From Larix kaempferi (Eukaryota; Streptophyta; Pinopsida; Pinales; Pinaceae), in assembly GCA_027924585.1 (NCBI GenBank), contig BSBM01000190.1, positions 3,668,501 to 3,732,500 on the forward strand: a stretch of DNA of 64,000 bases. Reading direction: 5' to 3'. Positions 32,535 through 43,640 of this stretch are shown here, one piece after another. The notes under the pieces were generated by a model. It was not told the DNA's origin and made no database searches. It saw only the letters and a list, made by a program, of their open reading frames with translations. Positions within the stretch are counted from its first letter, which is position 1. Each line of letters opens with the position of its first letter. The position numbers were made by a program, and so were the translations under genes.

Positions 32535-32694
32535 CTTGGTTTTCCTCAATTGGAATTTGTTGCACCAAATGTGCATATTATTCTTCTCTCAAGTTTGCTC
32601 TATGTTGTCTCATCCTTTCTCTAGCCTTCTCATGCTCTTCATTGTCATTACCTTGACGAGCATGCTTTCTTTGTCCTTTTCTCTTACTCCCCAT
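32535..32694 (-). pseudogene. Exon-like basic ORF with splice-site patterns
   Basis: On the minus strand an ATG at 32694 lies just after TTTGTTTTCAG, a 3' splice-site pattern. It encodes MGSKRKGQRKHARQGNDNEE and KARERMRQHRANLREE, a stop, then LVQQIPIEENQ, ending at CCAAG followed by GTAAAT, a donor pattern. Highly basic Arg-rich text of this kind is found at the start of Helitron Rep/helicase-like proteins and other plant TE proteins, but the piece is too short to assign. Very AT-rich flanks would fit introns. Confidence 0.3.
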
Positions 32695-33058
32695 CAAACT
32701 ACACTGAAAACAAACAAAGATTTATTCAAATTGTTATAACAAACAACAATATGTTAGTATGAAATATGTCTACAAAGAAATCTTACATGTCTAATGAACT
32801 CTAATTGAACAATATCAAAATCACCAAGCTCTAATTGAACAACATCAAATTCACCAAGTTCTAGAATTGAACAACATCAAATTCAAATAGCTCTAATTGA
32901 AAAAAAACTAGTAATGACTTAAATTAGTGTTATTCGTCAATTTTTTAGTAATTATATAGAGGTTGGTTGTCATTTTTACAAGGGAATGGTGGTTGGAAAC
33001 ATTAATTGTCCAACTCCTTTTCCGGGCTCGTTTTATATTTTTTTTACACAGACGAACC

Positions 33059-33110
33059 CTCGATCGAGTTTATTTTACATACCCTCGATCGAGAAAATAC
33101 CTCGATCGAG
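33059..33110. repeat. Three copies of the palindrome CTCGATCGAG
   Basis: CTCGATCGAG at 33059-33068, 33084-33093 and 33101-33110; the flanks add CC or GG so that each is CCCTCGATCGAG or its complement. Each unit is its own reverse complement, and units can pair with each other. The rest of 32700-34078 is AT-rich without recognised genes. Confidence 0.75.
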
Positions 33111-34078
33111 GGCTTAAAAAACAGGCCGAGAGCCCTTTTCACTGCAGAATGAAACTTTTGCCTGCCTTCCTAAAGGTTAAACCATGTCATTAAATGACCA
33201 TTAATGGGCAGACTTGATACCATTGGATTTGTCAATGAATAATCTATCCATATACATAAAATTTTCAAATTTTTATCTTCATATGTCTTTTGTTTTTTAA
33301 TTTCTACTAAAACTTGCCCTAAAAAACCCTACCGACAACTTCGATTGAGCTCAAATATAAATCCACAACATTCAAAATACACATCCAAAAAAATTGAAAA
33401 AATACACAAGCACTAGATAAGCACGTCATCTTCAAAAGGGTATTTTTAGTTTTGCAAATTATGTAAACAATCAAAAGATTTGGTGCACGAACACACATGT
33501 GTGCAAAATGCGACTAAAATATTCATTGGTCAGTTTTGAAAAATAATAATAAATATAATTTTTCGATAAAAAATAAAAGAAAGATAGGTAAGCACTAGTG
33601 CATTATGTCTAGATCATGTTCACATATTTCATTTTTTTAAATTATTACTTTAACGTTAAATTATCGTGTATGAATACAAACTACTTGTTAATTGCTCTTC
33701 AAATTTTTAAGTACACATGTTTCATTAAATGAAAATTCGACATGATAAATGACATTGGTATATTTCGAAACAAATATCATTGGAAATCCAATATAAGTCT
33801 CTACATTTCGTTTTTCAACCACATGTCAAAATTTATTTGGCAAATATGAGTTTCGAGAGCTTCAATTTAATACATGGGTAAAATTTCCATTTTTCACCAT
33901 CATATTTGCCCAAAAAGAGTTACCCATCTTCTTGGAATCACCCCAAACCCATAGTAATATTTATTGGATCTACACCTTATGTAATAACAACAATCCTCTT
34001 CTAAGTTGTACAAACATCTATCCCAAAATTCTTAATATTTCTAAGGATCATGCATGTTATTCATTTTTGCAATATTTA
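33111..34078. other. AT-rich spacer left of copia D
   Basis: No ORF with motif. It ends at the target site of copia D (CCAAC, 34079-34083). Confidence 0.5.
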
Positions 34079-34083
34079 CCAAC

Positions 34084-34542
34084 TATTCGGGTACATAGGA
34101 TACTCCCAAAAGACCGAACACCTAGAGAAACCACTTCACACAAACAGATCACAAATCGACACACTGATGTTTTGACGTAGTTAAAACCCTTTCGAGGGAA
34201 ATAGTCCACGGCCCAGGCCATATAGCTTCTACGGAGCAGTTTATTATGAAAAAGAAATAAAGTTACAAATGAACTTCTCAAAATCGATCAATTAGCCAAT
34301 AACACTCCATGCTCTTTAAATAGAGATCATGGACCAATCGGATGTTAAGCCACGGATCAAGGGTAGGTATGATCTAAGAGAAGTTGAACCGTCGGATCAC
34401 TCTATGTCTAGAACATATTATGACCGTCGGATTAAATATTTACAAATGCATACTAATGCATACTAAATAAACACACTTTACCTAACAGATATATTACACA
34501 AGTTGATCTTAACTAACTCCTAAGTGTCTAAATATCCTAACA
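34084..34542 (-). repeat. 3' LTR of copia D
   Basis: On the minus strand it starts TGTTAGGATATTTAGACACT and ends near CCCGAATA, a mutated CCAAACA. An 11-base insertion (a duplicated GCATACTAAT-like run) distinguishes it from the 5' LTR. The small ORF at 34057-34281 is LTR sequence, not a gene. Confidence 0.93.
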
Positions 34543-34551
34543 TCCCCCCTT
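34543..34551 (-). promoter_or_regulatory. Polypurine tract of copia D
   Basis: AAGGGGGGA on the minus strand, directly before the 3' LTR. Confidence 0.85.
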
Positions 34552-34624
34552 AAGAACAACTTGGGAGGGGATTGAAGGATTTACAAAAGTGACACTATTA
34601 GCATAAGGAAGGAGGCATTAGAGC

Positions 34625-35130
34625 CTATCCCCCCTTAATGACAAATTCATAAACTCCTAATATCGATCGAAGTTTAGAAAACTTTGCTTCTGTAAGAGAC
34701 TTGGTGAAGATGTCTGCAACTTGATCATCTGTAGGGAAAAAGAGCACTTCAAGAACACGATCATGAACAAGATTTTTGATGAAGTGCATATGTATCTCAA
34801 TGTGTTTGCTTTGTTGATGTAGAACTGGATCTTTGGCGAGCTTGATGGCACTTTGATTGCCACACCAAAGTGGAGTAGGTTGCTGCTGCTCAAATCCAAA
34901 CTTTGAAAGGATTTGTTGAAGCCACAAAGCTTCTTGACTGGAATTAACTACGGTTCGATATTCTGCCTCTGCTAAAGAAAGAGCAAGAGCTTGTTGTTTC
35001 TTACAAGCCCAAGTGATAGGTTTAGATCCTAGACTGAAAACATAACCTGCAGTAGACTTTCGATCATCAGGATCACCGACCCAATCTGAATTAGTGAAAC
35101 CAACCAACAAAGGTTCCCCCCTATACTGTA
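34625..35130 (-). pseudogene. Copia D RNase H
   Basis: The open minus frame has GFTNSDWVGDPDDRKSTAGY (first Asp), SLGSKPITWACKKQQALAL, SLAEAEYRTVVNSSQEALWL (Glu), PLWCGNQSAIKLAKDPVLHQ (the usual second Asp in CDN is replaced by Gly: CGN), SKHIEIHMHFIKN and DDQVADIFTKSLTEAKFSKL. It is one frameshift away from the RT frame at about 35110. It would remove template RNA. It ends at a TAG about 80 bp before the purine tract. Confidence 0.92.
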
Positions 35131-36111
35131 ATGAATCCCAAACTGAATTGTACCTTGAATATATCGAAGTATTCTTTTAGCTGCTTTCCAGTGACTTTCA
35201 TGAGGTGTTTTCATATAACGAGCAACACGACCAATACCAAAGGAAAGGTCAGGACAGGAATGAGTCAAGTATAAGAGACTACCAACAAGTTGACGATACA
35301 AGGTGGCATCTAATTTAGGTGAAGTACAAGTGTCATAAAGTTTAACTTCAGACTAGAATGGAGAAGGGGCTCGTTTACAATCTTCCATGTGAAAGCGACG
35401 AAGAAGGTCACAAGCATACTTATACTGAGAAAGAAATATTCCTTCTTTGGTTTGTAGGACTTGAAGACCAAGAAAATAATGCAAATGTCCTAAGTCCGAC
35501 ATTTCAAAATTTTGCTTAAGACTAGATTTCACATGGGTTAAAAGCTTAGGGTCACTACCAGTAAGGATAAGGTCATCAACATATAGAACAAGTATGACGA
35601 GATGGTTTCCTACTTTCTTGATATACACATTCAGGTCAGAATGGCATCTAGAAAAACTAGTGTCAAGTAGAAAGCTATCCATTTTGGCATACCAAGCTCT
35701 AGGAGCTTTCTTAAGGCCATATAAGGATTTCTTAAGGTGACAGACAAGGCTAGAATTATTCTGAACATATCCGGGAGGTTGTTCCTTGTAAATTTCCTCT
35801 TGTAAATCACCATGTAATATTGCAAACTTGACATCCATTTGATGGACTTCTCAGTTATTTAAGGATGCAAGGGAAAGAACAAGGCGGATGGAGTTCATTT
35901 TTGCAACAAGAGCAAAGGTTTCATTGTAGTCAATCCCTTCAACTTGTGAAAAACCTTTGGCAACTAACCTTGCCTTAAGTTGTTCAGCACGTCCATCTGA
36001 TGCATACTTAGTTCTATAGACCCATTTACATCTGATAAGTTTTCTTCCTTTTGGAAGAGGTACAAGATCCCAAGTATCGTTCGCCATTAAGGAATGATAT
36101 TCTTCATCCAT
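35100..36111 (-). pseudogene. Copia D reverse transcriptase
   Basis: The minus strand gives a nearly continuous RVT_2 domain: MDEEYHSLMANDTWDLVPLP, KWVYRTKYASDGRAEQLKAR, GIDYNETFALVAKMNS, a TGA after LASLNN, then VHQMDVKFAILHGDLQEEIY, SLYGLKKAPRAWYAKMDSFL, the catalytic VLYVDDLILTGSDPKL, LHYFLGLQVLQTKEGIFLSQ and LYRQLVGSLLYLTHSCPDLS. Lesions are one TGA near 35850, one stop near 35353 and a frameshift near 35110. Both YVDD aspartates are present. Confidence 0.95.
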
Positions 36112-36219
36112 AGTTTCATCCCAATCTATATTTCCTGAAGCTTCCGCAAAAGTTTCTTAATCATGATTCTCGGAAACTTTAGCCAAAAGAGAGGAGGCTC
36201 GTTGAAACTAAGAACGTGT

Positions 36220-37700
36220 TCAACATTGATCGCTAGGATCACTAACAAGATCACCAGCTGCTTCACATGTTGAACGAACCCATTGAGGAAGCACTTGTGC
36301 TGGTGCAACTGGAGGAACATGAGCATGCAGAGGTGGAGTTTCATCCTCACTATCATCATCAGAAACTAGAGTTGGAAATCTGTCAAAGAAGTTGGAAGTA
36401 GAAGAAGGCATAATCATCAAATTAGGCTTGGAGGCCAAAGATGGCACAACCACCGAATTAGGCTCGCAGGCCAAGAGATTTTCATCAAATTTAACATCTC
36501 TTCTAATGATTATATCATGAAAATGTGGTTGAATAAGTCTATAACCTTTTACATCTTCAGAATATCCAACAAATATGCACTTTTCACTTTTATGTTGCAA
36601 TGCTTTCCATTTTTCATTTGGAATGTGAGCCCATGCTTCACTACCAAACACACAGAAGTGACTTACATCGGGTTTAGTTTTACCCCATGCTTCTTCCAGT
36701 GTGATACCTTGTAAAGCTTTAGTGGGGGTGCGATTAACTATGTAATTTGCACAATTTATGGCTTCAGCCCAAAATTAAAGACTTAGTCCCTTAGATTGGA
36801 TCATACAATTAGCCATTTTTTAAAATTGCAGTTCTTCCATTCAGCTACACCATTTTGCTGTGGTGTATATGGAATAGTGTGTTGTTGTTGGATTCCTTAT
36901 TCATTGCAAAAAGTAGTGAACCGTTTGTTAACATATTCTCCTCCATTGTCAGATCTTAACTTAATAATTTGATGACTAGATTGTTTTTCAACAAGGGCCT
37001 TGTAGGCCAAGAACATGTTAAATACTTCGCTCTTAAGTTTTAGGAAATAAACCCAAGTGTGTCTGGTGTAATCATCAATTAAAGTTAAAAAATATTTGAA
37101 ACCAAAAAAGGAAGCATATGGAAGAGGACCACAGAAGTCACTATGCACAAGCTCCAAGGGAACCGAGGCGTGCCAGGAGGCATGTTTGACAAAACTGTCC
37201 CGATGATGTTTTACGAGTACACAACCGGAACAAACACCATCCCTGCAAGATACCATCATAAGACCTATCACCATATTGTCTTTACATAGTTGTTGCAATG
37301 AGTGATAATTTAAGTGACCAAATCGCTCATGCCAAAGATTTCTCAAGTTATCACTATGAACAACAAAAACTGAAGGAAAAGGTGATGACCCAAAGTTGTT
37401 AAATTTGTACAACCTAGTAATATCATCAACAATTCCAGTAGCTAGGACATGTTGAGGATCTTTAAAATCTTTGATTACAACTTGGTGAGGTGTAAACATC
37501 ACAGTTTTACCTTCACCAGAATGAGTGATTTGATAGACTGATAACAAATTGCAGGAAAGTTTTGGAACACATAGTACATCACTAAAATGAGCATTATCTA
37601 CTAGAACTATTCTAGATCCTACAACACTTAGAGATCTATCATCAACAACAAATATTTGTTTGGTATTACATTCATGCATAGTAGAAAAGATGGCTTGATC
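36220..37700 (-). pseudogene. Copia D integrase
   Basis: The zinc-binding part has LWHERFGHLNYHSLQQLCK and GVCSGCVLVKHH (HHCC complete). The core has LELVHSDFCGPL (Asp), LIDDYTRHTWVYFLKLKSEV, IKLRSDNGGEYVN (Asp), a TAA at about 36897, then QNGVAEWKN (Glu kept, following Arg changed to Trp). Two more stops fall near 36780-36820. The C-terminal part, open at 36651-36220, has VFGSEAWAHIPNEKWKALQH and CIFVGYSEDVKGYRL. It would insert element DNA. The domain order protease-integrase-RT is diagnostic of copia. Confidence 0.94.
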
Positions 37701-37868
37701 CTTAGCCATATGATAAGATGCTCTAGAATTAATGAGCCATTCATTTGAAGTAGAAGAAGAAGATGCAGTATAAGCAGAAGCACAAAGTGCATGTCCATGA
37801 GAGGTAGATTCTGAAGGCGAATCTAGGCTGATGTGGTGCTTCTTGATTGCTGCTTTCAAGGTTGCCAT
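37700..37868 (-). pseudogene. Copia D protease, active site lost
   Basis: The frame open from 37868 includes SSSTSNEWLINSRASYHMAK. The copia consensus here is W-I-D-S-G-A-S. The catalytic Asp reads Asn and the Gly reads Arg, both explained by transitions. Downstream blocks (VVDDRSLSVVGSR, FSDVLCVPKLSCNLLSVYQI) are normal. So the protease is inactive even where the frame is open. Confidence 0.88.
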
Positions 37869-38692
37869 CTTCTTGAAACACTTATATTCATCATGATTAT
37901 ATTTCCCGCAATAGTTGCAATGACACTTAGTATTCTTTCATTTTGGCTTGGATCCTTTGTCATTTTTTAAAGAAGGAGGTGACTGAGAGGGTTTGGGACC
38001 CTTGTTTGACTTATTATTGTAAAAATTTTCTTTCTTGGGAGGTTTGGACTTTTCTTTCTGTTGGGACAATCAGGCTTTTCCAGATGTATCTGCATTTCTA
38101 ATCATTCCAAGATGAATGAGATTATCTTGCTCTCTAATCAAGGAATCACAAAAGGATTCAAGACTAGGCTCTTGATAGCCAGCTACATTCAAGGATTCTT
38201 TCATGGAGTAAAATGTAGATACAAAAATAGAATATGCAGGTCCAAGTTTTGAAAAAATATGATAAATGCATTGTTTGTCTTCCCTCTTAATCTTGCATTC
38301 TTCACTAAGAGTTTAATAGTTTTGTACTTAGATAAATAATCTTGAATGTATGAAAAATCACTTGGATTTAAATAAATCAACTCATTTTTGAGTTGATGAC
38401 CTCGAATTTCATTGTGTTCACCAAACACAGGTTCCAACTTTTCCCAAGTTGTATTAGGTTCATCAATTCCAGATATGTGGAATCGCAAATTAGTAGAGAT
38501 TGACATCTCAATCAATCCACGAGCTTCATCACATCTATTTGCCCATTTTATTTTCTTATCATCATCAGTGGGTTTTGTTTCTTTCCCTGAGGTAATTCTA
38601 AAAATTCTCCTACTTCGTAGAACATCCTCCATACGAGATTTCCATGAGAAATAGTTGGAACTAGTAAGTAGAATATCACAAGGGGCAGCCAT
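37869..38692 (-). pseudogene. Copia D gag with zinc knuckle
   Basis: It starts at 38692 with MAAPCDILLTSSNYFSWKSR, a usual copia gag N-terminus, and continues RIFRITSGKETKPTDDDKKI, RFHISGIDEPNTTWEKL and LKNELIYLNPSDFSYIQDYL. The frame shifts near 38290-38200, and the C-terminal part follows in pieces. A CCHC knuckle, CNYCGKYNHDEYKC, lies at about 37880-37925. The start is supported by position and by similarity to other copia gags. Confidence 0.9.
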
Positions 38693-39800
38693 ATTGTAAA
38701 TTAATGGTTATAAAAAAACAAGAACCAATAATCTAGATGTGAAGAGCTCGAAAAAATAGGCGGTTTAAAAAAAACGGCACTGAAAACTGACTCCGTATGA
38801 TGAAGTTATGCTTGATCAAAGAAAATGTTGAAGATGTCCCCAATAGTGACATGACAGATAGAGAATGACCAACTAAAAAAACAACCCCCCTCTTCCCAAG
38901 ATGAACCTTTGAAAATTAGTTTACAAGAAAGTCACTTTAAGTTAATCACTTTTGTAAAGTAAGTGATTTTCAGTTTTACACTAATGTTACTTTAAATAGT
39001 GCAACAAAAAAAAGGAACTTAAGTGACTCACTTTTTTTTTAATTTAAGTGAGATGCAGTTTTACAATAAAGTAGCTTAAAAGTTAGAAATTGCATGCACC
39101 TTTGTTTAAAAGTAACTTAATAAGACTTGAACTCAAGACCTATTAAGGAATAAAGCAACTTTGAACCAAGTGAGCTAATATTAAAAGGTATGTAAAAGAA
39201 GAGAAGGAGGAAGGTTTTTTTTTTTTTACTCCTCTTTCGGTTTCCGTGCTTGCCTCTTTTCCTGCAAATCACACCACAAACTAAAACAAAAAAAAAAATT
39301 CCACACTTTTGGGGTTAAATCTCATTAGCTTTCTCGGAAAGTCTACGTTTTCTCTCTATTTCTGATTTGCCACGATTGCACAAGGTGCACGACAAAGACC
39401 ATACGCAGCCGAGAAAAACCTTTTCCCTTTCTGTTTCTAATTTGCCAAGATCACACAAGATGCACGAGAAAGAGAATACGCAGACAGGGAAAACAACAAT
39501 CTGAAACTAAAAACAAATCTAATAATAAAAACTGATAAAATATGAGATATTTTTTAAAATAATAAAAAACATTATTGTAACATTATACTTTTAGATCTGA
39601 TAAAATACGCATTTCTGGAGCAACCAGAAACCGTTTTCGATCAAACGAAAAGTATTTCCCAATGGAAACGACACTCCGGATGCAATGGAACACTTCCCAC
39701 ATCCCAGAAATACATAGAAATTACATAACTAGAAATCCTTTCAAGTATTAGCAACAACAGTTCAAGATCTAGATCATAACCAGAAGCGACTCATAAAAAA
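38693..39800 (-). other. 5' leader of copia D
   Basis: Untranslated region between primer site and gag. It has short direct repeats of AAGTGA/TTTTACA type (38930-39110), and no ORF with a motif. Confidence 0.6.
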
Positions 39801-39813
39801 TGCTCTGATACCA
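39801..39813 (-). promoter_or_regulatory. Primer-binding site of copia D
   Basis: On the minus strand TGGTATCAGAGCA directly follows the 5' LTR end CCAAACA. It matches the usual plant copia site for initiator tRNA-Met exactly. Confidence 0.95.
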
Positions 39814-40262
39814 TGTTTGGGTACATAGGGTACTCCCAAAAGACCGAACACCTAGAGAAACCACGTCACACAAATAGATCATAGATCGACACACCGATGT
39901 TTTGACGTGGTTAAAAACCTCTAGAGGGAAACAGTCCACAACCCCGGCCAAATAGCTTCTACGGAGCAGTTTATTATGCAAAAGAAAGAAAGTTACAAAT
40001 GAGCTTCTTATAATCAATCAACTAGCCAATGACCCTCCATGCTCTTTAAATAGAGATTATGGACCAATCGAGTGTTAAGCCATGGATCAAGGGTAGGTAT
40101 GATCTAAGAGAAGTTGAACCATCGGATCACTCTATGTCTAGAACATATCGTGACCATCGGATTAAATATTTACAAATGCATACTAAAGAAACACACTTTA
40201 CCTAATGGATATATTACACAAGTTGATCTTAACTAAATCCTAAGTGTCTAAATATCCTAACA
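39814..40262 (-). repeat. 5' LTR of copia D
   Basis: 449 bp; on the minus strand it starts TGTTAGGATATTTAGACACT and ends CCCAAACA. It is followed by the right target duplication CCAAC (40263-40267). Confidence 0.94.
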
Positions 40263-40267
40263 CCAAC

Positions 40268-43140
40268 TATATGCCATCATCTATGTGTTTAACAATAAAA
40301 ATATGTTTTCCATACCACTCGAATGTTATTTACTCTAACTCTTTCTTATGGTTACATACAATTCAAGAGATGTTATTGCAAGAACATCCTTACTTGAAAA
40401 CATGCTCAAAATAAGTTTTATAACCATCAATCAGATAAAGGAGGCATGTAAAAACATTTTGTACGAATGAATTGATGGTGTATAATGCTAATGGTCGATG
40501 TAATATACCATTTTTTGTTGTGGAAAAGCAAAGCGCCCATTTGAAATTTATCCTTCATTGGTATTGGGTGTTTGTTCATTAATTGTTATTCTAACTAATC
40601 ATAAATAACATTTTTGTAAAACGTCCTAGTCATCTATGAAAAAATAAGCATTGGTCATGGAAATTATCGTAGGATATTGATAAATGTAGGTAGTTTGATA
40701 TTGGATTCAAAAAATTCACTTGATCTTAGTGTCTAGTTTATTGGAAACCCTAAAAATGTCATTGTAGAAATTTTCGAGCCGCAAAAAAATGATGAAGTGA
40801 ATAAATGGTAATCAAATTTAGAGTTTTTGTCTTGTGAGGGTTGTGAAGGAGTATATTGAAAAGGTGAACATCATACTATCAGAACCAAGTATAAGGGTTA
40901 CATAAAACATGATAGATGGAAACATAAAATGGTTAGGGTAACTAATTAAGATAATGTTGTGGTTAACGAAGTGATTGAGTGTTGGATGTGATAGAATTAT
41001 AGAATGAGAGTAATGGTAAATGATAGATATGAAGAGAGTGGGAGCTACTTTATAAGTGTGAGGTGACTAGGGAAAAAATAAAATGTTGATATGTTTTTTA
41101 TTAGAGAACAAGGTGAGTAAGGAAATATTGCATAATACCATATGCAACCACACAAAATCAAGGTGGCGCTAGGGTTAATACAAAATGAACCAAAGTAGCT
41201 AATGAAAAACTATGAAGGGTAACAATAAATCATATAGGGAATGTGCATATAAGTTAGCTATCTATCACCAAATTGATATGCATAATAGGAAATTAAAATA
41301 GATGGGAGATACCCAAGTTAATGATTTTGTACTTCATATCAGGTGTACAGATTGTTGAGAAGAGACGATGCGGTCTGTTGAGATGAATCTATGTAAGAAT
41401 GATCCTCTAATATATGTTGATATGAACCTAGGTTGGTGACTACTTTGAATTAAGGTCCTAGGATGAGTGAGGTCTTAGCATCATGCAATCAGATCAATCT
41501 CCAGCATACAGAGAAGTTATTTTTTTTAACACAATGAGAACGTTCTTCTCTCTGAACATGAGAATTTATGTCATTTTACATTAATAAGTAAGCATGACAT
41601 GATCTTTATTTAGGATGTCAATGGTGAGGTGATATACAACACATTCTTAAAAATCCACACAAATAATGTCTAGAAACTAATAAATAATCTAGACATGAGA
41701 GGGAGGGAACTTTCTTCAAATATATCACTAGTAAATTCAAGAGTTATGATGTGAATACTAGCTATATAGAATTGTTGTCATGTTAAAACCACTCAAAAAG
41801 GAGTTCCAAGATGAGATATAATGGATGGTTGAACTTCTATCATTTTTATTAATAGAATTTACCAAGCATGGAAATAATTCTAAAAATCCATTCACAAAAC
41901 CTAAGATATGTTTTTGACAAGATATCAATAAGGCATGAGGGGTGAGAGTCCCATGCCCTTCCCAAAAGAAAGAAAAAAGAAAAAAGAAAAAAGAAAACCC
42001 TAAATATTCAATAAAAGTTATAGACCTAGGTTGATTACTTTGATACCAAATGATGTAAATCTAGACCTCTTATGAAGATGAAAGAGCCTCATCCCAAAGA
42101 AAACCATTAAGAATAGAATAAAATACTAGATAAGAGATGAGATAAATTATCAATTAAAAATTAAAAATAATTACTTGCCTTTTACTCATATAGCTAATGC
42201 ACTTATATTGTTTTAAAATGGGTCTGCACAATGATACATACATCTCAAAGATTGAGGAAAAGTAATAAAGAAAGCAATGAACATAGCCGAGGACTAGAAA
42301 GATGAAACTACCTAATTATATGGTCACATATCAAGAAAATACAATGTAAACCATGTTGGAAATAAGGGGAGTGATCCCTAATAGTTGGGTGATGTTGGGG
42401 GTGTGTCAGCGTTTGGAAGGATCCCCGGCTATCTATAGCATTTAGTATATTAATATTGAATGATACTTCTTAATACTTATATATTGTATTTTGAAACTTT
42501 TTATAATAGGTATGTGTGTAATTATTTATTTTTTATTTTAATAATAATTTGTTAATATAATTTTTTTCATCATTATTTTTTATAATACAATAAAATTAAA
42601 AATAAAAATTTAATATTATCGTAATTTGAAAATAAAATAATATATATATTATATTAAACTAAATATATGTTAATGTAAGCCTATGTTTATCTTTCCATCT
42701 TACACATATAAAGCAACTAAACTCCAATGTTTAACTTTAATATAAAATTGCTTAACTTTCCATCTTACACATGTAAAGCATCTCAATCAAATATTTTCAT
42801 GAAAAATCAATATTTTCTATGAAACTATGTTGATTTCACAAGCTTGAAGTGACAATTTCACATAAATCATGAACAAAATAGAATCTAACCATATTTTCCC
42901 TTAATAAATCATGAAACACCTTTTAAATAACCAATCCTGGTTTACAAAACCTAGGAAATTCAATATTTTCGATGAAACTATTTAGATTTGACAACTTTGA
43001 ACAAATATTGATGTGACAATAAATAAATCCATGTTCTATAAATTAGGATACAACGAGAAATAAAATCAAGCTTTTACAAGATAGGATACAATAATATTTG
43101 TTTCCACTAAGTCATGGAACACCTTTTAAACAATTGAATA
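40268..43140. other. AT-rich spacer, possible trace of an LTR element
   Basis: No gene recognised. On the minus strand TGGTATCAAAG (42038-42048) resembles a copia primer-binding site, so an old 5' LTR may lie just to its right, but I could not define LTR limits or coding parts. There is an AAGAAA-rich run at 41966-41998 and a very AT-rich block at 42470-42660. Confidence 0.35.
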
Positions 43141-43640
43141 AGTCTTCATTCTCATGGGATTTTGAGATAGAGCACTAAAGAAAAGGACCTTCCAACAATA
43201 CCTAGAGTTTTCTTCTCAATGACTCACTCCACTCTCCTTGACCCTAACACATCACAAGGTCTTCATTCTAAGGGGATTTCCATGTGGTTGTCTTCTCAAT
43301 GACTCACTCGACCCTTCTTGACCCCTAAAAACTGCATAACACATCACAAGGTCTTCATTCTCAATGGAATTTAAGATAGAGCACTAAAGAAAAGGACCTT
43401 TCAACGATACCTGAAGTTGTCATCTCAATGACTCACTCCACTCTAATTATGATAATGATGCTTTGGCATACTTATTTGAAAGTCACTTGTACCCAACACA
43501 TCACATATTTCTAATTATGGCAATGATGCTTTGGCATACTTATTTGAAAGACTCAAGAGAAGCCACGCGCTAATAGACTTTTCGATGATCCCCGAATTTG
43601 TCTTCTTAATGATTCACTCCACTTATAATCCACCAGAAGT
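43141..43640. repeat. Degenerate tandem repeats of about 90-120 bp
   Basis: TCTTCATTCT recurs near 43143, 43261 and 43351, each followed by CTCAATGACTCACTC and then ACACATCACAAGG or a variant. ATGATGCTTTGGCATACTTA occurs twice (43454 and 43522). No coding potential is seen. It is probably a local duplication in spacer DNA. Confidence 0.6.

Larger units (their letters stand above)
34084..40262 (-). mobile_element. Copia element D, nearly complete
   Basis: A 6.2-kb Ty1/copia element on the minus strand with both LTRs (34084-34542 and 39814-40262) and an exact 5-bp duplication CCAAC (34079-34083 and 40263-40267). It has primer site, gag, protease, integrase, RT, RNase H and purine tract in the usual copia order. 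About 35 differences in roughly 445 aligned LTR bases (by eye, about 8%) suggest an insertion of intermediate age. A handful of stops and frameshifts inactivate it. It is the only element here with every copia domain. Confidence 0.95.

Noticed and set aside
34057-34281. Similar ORFs at 34057-34281 and 39769-40017 as a duplicated gene
   Set aside because: Both lie in the LTRs of copia D.
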